DNA from: Microbacterium sp.
Lineage (GTDB): Bacteria > Actinomycetota > Actinomycetes > Actinomycetales > Microbacteriaceae
DNA: 6,782 nucleotides
Direction of reading: 5' to 3'
NCBI GenBank assembly: GCA_029267645.1
Contig: JAJUIM010000103.1
Coordinates: 1-6,782 of the forward strand
The notes beneath the pieces are model-generated. The model was given only the letters and a program-made list of their open reading frames with translations. It had not been told where the DNA came from and ran no database searches. The position numbers and the translations under genes were made by a program. Shown here one piece after another: positions 1 to 6,782 of this stretch (the stretch's first letter is position 1; each line of letters begins with the position of its first letter).

Positions 1-129
1 GAGCGACCAGTGCATGACGATCGTGCCGGGCAGGAACGGCAGCGCGACGAGCTCTGCGAGCACCGCGAGCGTGACGACCGCGGCGGGCAGCCACGCGGCG
101 AGGATCCAGAACTCCCGATCAGCTCGCAT
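1..129 (-). CDS. Membrane protein N-terminus, probable DUF1648 family (partial)
   Basis: Only the first 43 codons are in the window; the rest lies beyond position 1. The ATG at 129-127 opens a short charged N-terminus (MRADREFW), then a long hydrophobic stretch (about residues 8-37) that looks like one membrane helix. After it comes LPFLPGTIVMHWSL, which resembles the LP-x-I-x-x-HW signature I associate with DUF1648 (SdpI-like) membrane proteins. The family call is from memory of that signature and rests on few residues. The frame is the same as that of hisS, whose stop lies 27 bp upstream, so the gene is probably co-transcribed with hisS. A GTG three codons upstream (138-136) is an equally possible start, since neither has a clear Shine-Dalgarno sequence. 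Its role cannot be told from this fragment. Confidence 0.6.
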   Translation of the reverse strand, partial: MRADREFWILAAWLPAAVVTLAVLAELVALPFLPGTIVMHWSL

Positions 130-156
130 CGCGGCCACGATCCCGCGACCTGTGGA

Positions 157-1431
157 TCAGTCGAGCGGCTTGAACTCGAGGTCCTCCTGGCCCGCGGCGA
201 CGGTCGCGAACGAGGCGTACCCGTCGGCGGCCGCGCGCTCGAGCACGCCCTTGAGGTTGCGGGGGCGGCGCTCGAGCCGCACGCGCGATCCGTCGGCGAT
301 GAGGCGGGCCTTGTGCGCGAGCAGCTCGGCGACCGGCACGTCGCGGTCGTGCACGAGCACGACCGCGGGGGCGGCCTCGCGCTCGGCGAGCGTCACGAGG
401 TCGACGATCCGCTCGAAGCCGATCGAGAAGCCGACCGCCGGCACGTCGGATCCAAGGAACCGGCCGATCATGCCGTCGTAGCGCCCTCCGCCGCCGAGCG
501 AGTAGCCGACCGACGGGTGCGCGATCTCGAAGATCGTGCCCGTGTAGTAGCCCATGCCGCGCACGAGGAACGGGTCGAAGCGCAGCGGCGTCGCGCCCTC
601 GCCGCGCGCGCTCGCCACGGCCTCGCCGATGCCCACGAGGTGGTCGACGATCTCGTCGGGCACGCCCGCCGGCAGCATCGAGCGGATCTGCGCCGCGCCG
701 AACGGATCCGCGGGATCCTCGGGCAGCGAGCCGAGGAATCCCTCGAGGCCCGCGACCGCGTCCTCCGCGCTCCCCCGCTCGCGCAGCTCGGCCGCGACGC
801 CCGAGGGGCCGATCTTGTCGAGCTTGTCGATCGTGATGAGCACGCCCGGGCGATCCTGCTCGGGGAAGCCGAACACGTCGAGCATCGCGTCGAGCGCGCG
901 GCGGTCGTTGATGCGCACCTCCGCGCCCGCAAGGCCCAGCGCGTCGAGCGCGTCGAGCGTGGCGGTGATGAGCTCGCCCTCGGCACGCGAGGAGCCGTCG
1001 CCGATGATGTCGATGTCGCACTGCACGAACTGGCGGTAGCGCCCCTTCTGCGGGCGCTCGGCGCGCCAGACCGGCGCGATCTGCACCGACCGGAACACCG
1101 ACGGCAGCTCGGCGCGGTGGCTCGCGTAGAACCGCGACAGCGGCACCGTGAGGTCGTAGCGCAGGCCGAGGTCCGCCAGGTCGGCGGGGTCCGAGGCCGC
1201 CTGCAGCGCCTGCTCGTCGAGGCCGCGCTTCAGGATGTTGAACGCGAGCTTCTCGTTGTCGCCGCCGATGCCGGCATGGAGCCTGCCGTACTCCTCCATG
1301 ACGGGCGTCTCGATCTCGTCGAATCCGTGCGCGCGGTAGCGGTCGCGGATGACGGCGAGCACGCGCTCGCGACGGGCCTTGTCAGCGGGGAGGAAGTCGC
1401 GCATGCCGCGCGGCGGGTTCACGGTTGCCAT
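157..1431 (-). CDS. hisS: Histidine--tRNA ligase (HisRS)
   Basis: A 424-residue class II aminoacyl-tRNA synthetase that charges tRNA-His with histidine in the cytoplasm, using ATP. The N-terminal PPRGMRDFLP (residues 6-15) matches the usual HisRS opening. Motif 2 is VWRAERPQKGRYRQF (121-135), with Arg123 as the expected ATP-binding arginine. The histidine-A motif is LVRGMGYYTGTIFE (289-302), with Arg291 and Tyr295/Tyr296. Motif 3 is GFSIGFERI (334-342), with Arg341. The last 75 residues fit the HGTP anticodon-binding domain. The length equals that of E. coli HisRS. The ATG at 1431-1429 was chosen because translation upstream of it looks non-homologous; a weak GGAAGA lies 11 nt before it. The histidine-binding segment LRYDLTVP (90-97) and QCDIDIIG (137-144) resemble the archaeal, eukaryotic and Bacteroidetes enzymes more than classical bacterial ones. 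It lies 31 bp after mazG and probably shares its transcript. Confidence 0.97.
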   Translation of the reverse strand: MATVNPPRGMRDFLPADKARRERVLAVIRDRYRAHGFDEIETPVMEEYGRLHAGIGGDNEKLAFNILKRGLDEQALQAASDPADLADLGLRYDLTVPLSRFYASHRAELPSVFRSVQIAPVWRAERPQKGRYRQFVQCDIDIIGDGSSRAEGELITATLDALDALGLAGAEVRINDRRALDAMLDVFGFPEQDRPGVLITIDKLDKIGPSGVAAELRERGSAEDAVAGLEGFLGSLPEDPADPFGAAQIRSMLPAGVPDEIVDHLVGIGEAVASARGEGATPLRFDPFLVRGMGYYTGTIFEIAHPSVGYSLGGGGRYDGMIGRFLGSDVPAVGFSIGFERIVDLVTLAEREAAPAVVLVHDRDVPVAELLAHKARLIADGSRVRLERRPRNLKGVLERAAADGYASFATVAAGQEDLEFKPLD

Positions 1432-1462
1432 AGGCGATCCATTCTTCCACCTCGCGGCGGGC

Positions 1463-2128
1463 TCACCCTTCGGCGTCGCGAACCTCGGCCTCGAAGGCGC
1501 GGATCCGGCCCCGCAGGGCGCGTTCGGCGTCCCAGCCGCGCGCGCGGGCGAGCGCGACGAGGCCCAGGATCGTGTCGCCGAGCTCCTCCTCGCTCGCGGG
1601 CAGGATCGCCTCGCCCTCGGCGGCCTCGAGCGCCTCACCGGCCTGGACCTCCTCGACGTACTCGAGGCCCGCGCCCACGCGCTCGCCGCGCGCGAGCACC
1701 TTCTGGGCGCGCGCGAGGGCGGGCATGCCCTGCGGGATGCCGTCGAGCACCGACGTGCGATCGCGCTTCTCGGCCGCCTTCGCGGCGTTCCACAGCTCGA
1801 GCACGCGCTCGGGCGTCTCGGCCGTCTCGCCCGCGAACACGTGGGGGTGGCGCCTCGTCATCTTGTCGGCGAGGTCGCCCGCGACGTCGTCGAGGTCGAA
1901 GTCTCGCGCGACGGCGGCGTGGAACAGCACCTGCCACAGCAGGTCGCCGAGCTCCTCGCGCAGCTGCGCGGGATCCCCCGATTCGACCGCCTCGACGACC
2001 TCCGCGGCCTCCTCCGTGAGATAGGGCACGAGATCCTCGTGTGTCATCGCCCGCGACCACACGCACTCGGCGTGCACGCGATCCATCACCTCGGCCGCGC
2101 GTCGCAGCCCCTCACGCTCTTCGCTCAC
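1463..2128 (-). CDS. mazG: MazG-family nucleoside triphosphate pyrophosphohydrolase
   Basis: MazG enzymes hydrolyse NTPs or dNTPs to the monophosphate and pyrophosphate with Mg2+, clearing aberrant nucleotides or lowering pools under stress. With the GTG at 2128 the product is 221 residues, shorter than the roughly 263 of E. coli MazG. The first MazG domain is complete: THEDLVPYLTEEAAEVVEA has the EExxE helix (Glu39, Glu40, Glu43), REELGD has the ExxD pair (Glu59, Asp62), and KMTRRHPHVF (89-98) is the family signature. The usual CPWD before it reads CVWS (22-25). The second domain (about 145-221) is shortened: it keeps EELGD (181-185) but its first acidic helix is poorly recognisable. The start is uncertain: a purine-rich AGGGGG ends only one base before GTG 2128, while another in-frame GTG at 2158 has GGAG four bases upstream and would give 231 residues. 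hisS follows after 31 bp. Confidence 0.93.
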   Translation of the reverse strand: MSEEREGLRRAAEVMDRVHAECVWSRAMTHEDLVPYLTEEAAEVVEAVESGDPAQLREELGDLLWQVLFHAAVARDFDLDDVAGDLADKMTRRHPHVFAGETAETPERVLELWNAAKAAEKRDRTSVLDGIPQGMPALARAQKVLARGERVGAGLEYVEEVQAGEALEAAEGEAILPASEEELGDTILGLVALARARGWDAERALRGRIRAFEAEVRDAEG

Positions 2129-2166
2129 GCCCCCTACTCTGCCAGGACGGAAGTCCACAAGTCTCC
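2129..2166 (-). promoter_or_regulatory. Two competing translation-start signals for mazG
   Basis: On the minus strand, GGAG (2166-2163) stands four bases before GTG 2158, and AGGGGG (2135-2130) stands one base before GTG 2128. The two GTGs are in the same frame, ten codons apart. The upstream signal has the better spacing but lies inside the 3' arm of the inverted repeat at 2154-2212, so it would be paired in a folded transcript. MazG homology begins at about residue 7 of the shorter form and does not decide between them. I annotate the downstream GTG; the choice is an inference. Confidence 0.4.
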
Positions 2167-2212
2167 GCCAAGTCTCGCGGCAGAACGCGCGGACCCGGCG
2201 GAGACTTGTGGA
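2154..2212. repeat. Perfect 16-bp inverted repeat with 27-nt loop between nhaA and mazG
   Basis: TCCACAAGTCTCCGCC (2154-2169) is the exact reverse complement of GGCGGAGACTTGTGGA (2197-2212). The first arm's CAAGTCTC (2158-2165) recurs directly 11 bp later, at 2169-2176, inside the loop, so there are three copies of the octamer counting the inverted one at 2201-2208. The structure begins 9 nt after the nhaA stop in the direction of transcription. It may be a hairpin terminator of nhaA, but no T-run follows on either strand. A dispersed intergenic palindrome, an operator or a processing site are alternatives. The base pairing is seen directly; the role is not known. Confidence 0.85.
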
Positions 2213-2221
2213 AATGTGCGG

Positions 2222-3373
<1,152 letters not shown>

Positions 3374-3486
3374 CGAGACCTTTCGGTTCGCTTGCGGATC
3401 GCGAGCCACGAGACCCGCGCCGCCGACCAGACTTCCCGGCACACCGCGTCCCACCCTATCGCTCGCCGTGCGCCGGTCCTGATCGC
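3374..3486 (-). promoter_or_regulatory. Spacer between mfd and nhaA with possible nhaA promoter
   Basis: This 113-bp non-coding gap carries TAGGGT on the minus strand (3458-3453), a fit to the actinobacterial -10 form TANNNT. The -35 position at 16-18 bp spacing shows only CAGGAC-like sequence, a poor match to TTGACA. A start near 3446 would leave a leader of about 70 nt. The ribosome site AAAGG is at 3383-3379. GGTCTCG occurs twice in the leader, the second copy directly before the ATG. CTGATCG is directly repeated 11 bp apart around the mfd stop (3479-3485 and 3490-3496). I see no clear terminator for mfd, so read-through into nhaA remains possible. Confidence 0.3.
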
Positions 3487-6400
3487 TCACTGATCGGCGG
3501 GCGCATCCTCCGACTTCGGCAGCGGGAACAGCGCGTCGAGCAGCCGCCGCACCCACGCGAGCAGCTCGGATCCCTCGAGCAGCTCGCCGCCCGCGGCGGG
3601 CAGCGGGACGAGCAGCGCGTCGGCGCCGCCGATGACCTTCGCCCCCGGGTAGAGCCGCTTGAGACGCACCTGCATCGAGTCGGGCAGCGAGCCCGGCGCG
3701 ATCCGCAGGTTCTTGCCCATCGCGACGACGTCCGACAGGTGCGACTGGGCGGCGCGACGTCGCAGGCGCGCGACGTCGACGAGCCCCGTGACCTCGACGG
3801 GCGGCTCGCCGTAGCGGTCTGTCAGCTCCTCGACGACGCGGTCGATCGCGTCGTCGTCGGCCTGCGCCGTCGCCGCGGCGGACAGCTTCTGGTAGGCCTC
3901 GAGGCGCAGCCGCTCGCTGTCGATGTAGCTCTCGGGGATGCGCGCCTCGATCGGCAGCTCGAGCCGCAGCTCGACGGGCCCCTCGGTGTCCTCGCCGCGG
4001 AACTCGCTCACGGCCTCGCCGATCATGCGCAGATACAGGTCGAAGCCGACGCCCTCGATGTGGCCCGCCTGCTCGGCGCCGAGCAGGTTGCCCGCGCCGC
4101 GCAGCTCGAGGTCCTTCATGGCAACCTGGATGCCGGATCCGAGGTCGTTGTGCACCGCGATCGTCTCCAGGCGGTCGGCGGCCGTCTCGCTGAGCGGCTT
4201 CTGCTCGTCGTACACGAAGTAGGCGTACGCGCGCTCGCGGCCTCGTCCGACGCGTCCGCGCAGCTGGTGCAGCTGCGCGAGGCCGTACTTGTCGGCGCGG
4301 TCGATGATGATCGTGTTCGCGTTCTGGATGTCGATGCCGGTCTCGATGATCGTCGTGCAGACGAGCACGTCGAACTTTCGCTCCCAGAAGTCGTCGACGA
4401 CCTGCTCGAGCTGGTTCTCGCTCATCTTTCCGTGCGCGACGGCGATGCGCGCCTCGGGCACGAGCTCCGCGAGGTGGCTCGCGACCCGCTGGATGCTCGT
4501 GACGCGGTTGTGCACGTAGAACACCTGCCCCTCGCGCAGCAGCTCGCGGCGGATCGCGGCCGCGATCTGCTTGTCGTTCGACGGCCCGACGTACGACAGG
4601 ATCGGGTGCCGCTCCTCGGGCGGCGTCGCGAGCGTCGACATCTCGCGGATCCCCGTGACGGCCATCTCGAGCGTGCGCGGGATCGGCGTCGCGCTCATCG
4701 CGAGGATGTCGACGTTGGTCTTGAGCTTCTTCAGCGCATCCTTGTGCTCCACGCCGAAGCGCTGCTCCTCGTCGACGATGAGCAGCCCGAGATCCTTGAA
4801 CGTCACGCCCTGCGTGAGGATCCGGTGGGTGCCGATGACCATGTCGACCGTGCCGTCGGCCAGGCCGCGCATCGTGTCGCGCGCCTGCGCGTCGGTCTGG
4901 AACCGGCTGAGCGCCTTCACCGTCACGGGGAACCCGGCGAAGCGATCCGCGAACGTCTCGAGGTGCTGCTTGACGAGCAGCGTCGTCGGCACGAGCATCG
5001 CGACCTGCTTGCCGTCCTGGATCGCCTTGAACGCGGCGCGCACCGCGACCTCGGTCTTGCCGAAGCCGACGTCGCCCGACAGTAGGCGGTCCATGGGGAT
5101 CGGGCGCTCCATGTCGCGCTTGATCTCGTCGATCGTCTGCAGCTGGTCGGCCGTCTCGGCGAACGGGAATGCCTCCTCCAGCTCGCGCTGCCAGGGCGTG
5201 TCGGGGCCGAACGCATGGCCCTTCGAGGCCATGCGCGCCGAGTACAGCTTCACGAGCTCGACCGCGATGTCGCGGACCGCCTTGCGCGCCTTCTTCTTCG
5301 CCTGCGCCCAGTCGGATCCGCCCATCTTCGACAGCTGCGGGCTCTCGCCGCCGACGTACTTCGACAGCAGGTCGAGCTGATCGGTCGGCACGTACAGCTT
5401 GTCGCCGGGATAGCCGCGCTTCGACGGCGCGTACTCCAGCACGACGTAGTCGCGCGTGGACTTCTGCGCGTTCCGCCCGCCCGTCGACACCTCGCGCTGC
5501 ACCATCTCGACGAAGCGGCCGATGCCGTGCGTCGCGTGCACGACGGGATCCCCCGGCTTCAGCTGCAGCGGGTCGACGACGTTGCGCCGACGCGACGCGA
5601 GCTTCTTCGGGCCCTGCGGGCGCCCACCCACGGACCGGCCGTAGAACTCGGATTCCGTCAGCACCGCGAGCTTCGCCTCGGCGCTCGCGAAGCCCGCCTC
5701 GATCTCGGCGCGCACGAGCGAGACGACGCCCTGCTCGGGCGCCTCTACGAGCCCCTCGACGATGCGCGCGGCCGTGCCGCGCTCGCTCAACACGTCGCGT
5801 GCGCGGTCGACGAGTCCCGTGCCCGCCGCGGCGAGCACGACGGCCCAGCCGTCCGAGACGAGCCGCTCGACGTGCTCGGTCGCGCCCTCGACGTTGCCCT
5901 GGAACGACGGGATCGCGTCGGCCGCCACCCGCGCGGCGGCGCCGGAGGCCGGAAGGATCTCGTCCTGCGCCTCGGCCAGCTCGGCCTCGATCGTGCCGAG
6001 GCCCGAATCGAACGGGCTGAACGACCACCACACGCCGCCGCGCTCGCGCACGGATCCCCGCAGATCCTCGATCGTGAAGAATCCGCCCGCCGCGAGGTCG
6101 AGGGGCGCAGAACCGCCCGCCGTCGCGGCGTTCCACGCCGCCTCGAGGAACTCGGCATTCGTCTCCTTCAGGCTGAGCGCGCGCGAGACGGCGCGCTCGG
6201 GATCCACGAACCCGACCGCGGCGCCGTCCGGCAGGTAGTCGGCGAGCGAGATGAGCGGGCCGGCGACGAGCCCCGACAGCGACTCCATGCCCTCGGCCGG
6301 GATGCCCTCGGCCATCTTCTCGAGCATCTGCGCGATGCCCGGGTACTCGTCCTGCAGCTCGCGGGCGCGCTGGCGCACCTCGGGCGTCAGCAGCAACTCG

Positions 6401-6782
6401 CGGCTCGGCGTGAACTCGACGCGCGTGATCTCGCCCGGCACCGAGCGCTGGTCGGCCACGGAGAATTCGCGGATCTGGTCGACCTCGTCGCCGAAGAACT
6501 CCACGCGCACGGGGTGCGCCGCGGTCGGAGGGAAGATGTCGAGAATCCCGCCGCGCACGGCGAAGTCGCCGCGGCGCGAGACCATATCGACACGGTGATA
6601 CGCGAGCTCGACGAGGCGCTCGGTGACCTCCTCGAGCCAGAGGTCGCGCCCGCCGACGCGCAGCGAGATCGGCTCGGCCAGGCCGAGCCCGCGCACGATC
6701 GGCTGGATCGCCGCGCGGATCGACGCCGTCACGATGAGGGGCTGGGATCCGTCCCACGTCGTGAGCGCGCGGAACGTCTCGA
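3487..6782 (-). CDS. mfd: Transcription-repair coupling factor Mfd (5' end cut by window)
   Basis: Mfd is a DNA translocase that binds RNA polymerase stalled at a lesion, pushes it off and recruits UvrA to start nucleotide excision repair. The window holds 1097 codons plus the stop; the frame is open to the edge, so roughly the first 100 residues of a 1150-1230 residue family protein are missing. In order: the remainder of the UvrB-like N-terminal module (about 6782-6200, with VDMVSRRGDFAVRGGILDIF); a variable linker; the RNA polymerase-interacting domain (about 5580-5300, from GDPVVHATHGIGRFVEM); and the RecG-like helicase core with Walker A GDVGFGKT (5076-5053), Walker B DEEQ (4773-4762), SATPIPRT, ETGIDIQN (about 4344-4321) and QLRGRVGR (4266-4243). 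The C-terminal TRCF domain that masks UvrA binding occupies about 4000-3500. All helicase motifs look intact. Its promoter is outside the window. Confidence 0.98.
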   Translation of the reverse strand, partial: ETFRALTTWDGSQPLIVTASIRAAIQPIVRGLGLAEPISLRVGGRDLWLEEVTERLVELAYHRVDMVSRRGDFAVRGGILDIFPPTAAHPVRVEFFGDEVDQIREFSVADQRSVPGEITRVEFTPSRELLLTPEVRQRARELQDEYPGIAQMLEKMAEGIPAEGMESLSGLVAGPLISLADYLPDGAAVGFVDPERAVSRALSLKETNAEFLEAAWNAATAGGSAPLDLAAGGFFTIEDLRGSVRERGGVWWSFSPFDSGLGTIEAELAEAQDEILPASGAAARVAADAIPSFQGNVEGATEHVERLVSDGWAVVLAAAGTGLVDRARDVLSERGTAARIVEGLVEAPEQGVVSLVRAEIEAGFASAEAKLAVLTESEFYGRSVGGRPQGPKKLASRRRNVVDPLQLKPGDPVVHATHGIGRFVEMVQREVSTGGRNAQKSTRDYVVLEYAPSKRGYPGDKLYVPTDQLDLLSKYVGGESPQLSKMGGSDWAQAKKKARKAVRDIAVELVKLYSARMASKGHAFGPDTPWQRELEEAFPFAETADQLQTIDEIKRDMERPIPMDRLLSGDVGFGKTEVAVRAAFKAIQDGKQVAMLVPTTLLVKQHLETFADRFAGFPVTVKALSRFQTDAQARDTMRGLADGTVDMVIGTHRILTQGVTFKDLGLLIVDEEQRFGVEHKDALKKLKTNVDILAMSATPIPRTLEMAVTGIREMSTLATPPEERHPILSYVGPSNDKQIAAAIRRELLREGQVFYVHNRVTSIQRVASHLAELVPEARIAVAHGKMSENQLEQVVDDFWERKFDVLVCTTIIETGIDIQNANTIIIDRADKYGLAQLHQLRGRVGRGRERAYAYFVYDEQKPLSETAADRLETIAVHNDLGSGIQVAMKDLELRGAGNLLGAEQAGHIEGVGFDLYLRMIGEAVSEFRGEDTEGPVELRLELPIEARIPESYIDSERLRLEAYQKLSAAATAQADDDAIDRVVEELTDRYGEPPVEVTGLVDVARLRRRAAQSHLSDVVAMGKNLRIAPGSLPDSMQVRLKRLYPGAKVIGGADALLVPLPAAGGELLEGSELLAWVRRLLDALFPLPKSEDAPADQ

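Noticed and set aside
10..2019. Plus-strand open frame of 669 codons antisense to hisS and mazG
   Set aside because: It is rich in Arg, Glu, His and Ala, as expected for a shadow frame in high-GC DNA, and it lies opposite two well-supported genes with clear motifs.
2154..2212. Inverted repeat as insertion-sequence ends
   Set aside because: Only 27 bp lie between the arms, with no transposase and no visible target duplication, so it is not a complete element; a tiny remnant or dispersed repeat cannot be excluded.
3374..3486. Possible Na+ or Li+ riboswitch in the nhaA leader
   Set aside because: The leader is short, and I see only weak pairing (a 6-bp stem with one wobble) and no match that I can recall to described nhaA or DUF1646 motif RNAs.
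3739..5085. Plus-strand open frame of 448 codons antisense to mfd
   Set aside because: Shadow of the Mfd helicase core, whose motifs on the minus strand are complete; no recognisable protein features.
3374..6757. Open extension of the nhaA frame far upstream, giving a 1511-codon reading frame
   Set aside because: The upstream part is an Arg/Ala-rich shadow of mfd in another frame. NhaA homology begins at the ATG at 3373, which has its own Shine-Dalgarno sequence.

Overview
The window (about 70% G+C by eye) comes from a high-GC Gram-positive chromosome. I infer Actinomycetota, probably Micrococcales and close to Microbacteriaceae, from the GC-ending codons, the GTG starts and the character of the proteins; no taxonomic marker settles the genus. 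Every gene I can support lies on the minus strand, so transcription runs from high to low coordinates.

Layout in the direction of transcription: mfd, the transcription-repair coupling factor (3487-6782, N-terminus cut off by the window edge); a 113-bp spacer with a possible promoter; nhaA, a Na+/H+ antiporter (2222-3373); a 93-bp spacer holding a perfect 16-bp inverted repeat; mazG, a NTP pyrophosphohydrolase (1463-2128); 31 bp; hisS, histidyl-tRNA synthetase (157-1431); 27 bp; and the first 43 codons of a membrane protein that looks like the DUF1648 family (1-129), cut by the window edge.

mazG, hisS and the membrane protein are packed closely enough to be one transcript. nhaA sits between two larger gaps, so it may be a separately regulated cassette placed between mfd and mazG. 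The genes are mostly housekeeping: coupling repair to transcription (Mfd), nucleotide-pool cleaning (MazG) and tRNA charging (HisS), with ion homeostasis (NhaA) between them.

I found no new multi-gene system. The points most worth a second look are the inverted repeat and its third half-copy upstream of mazG, a HisS whose motifs resemble the archaeal/eukaryotic/Bacteroidetes lineage rather than the classical bacterial one, a marked excess of GGATCC across the window with none in nhaA, and unusual residues in NhaA and MazG.
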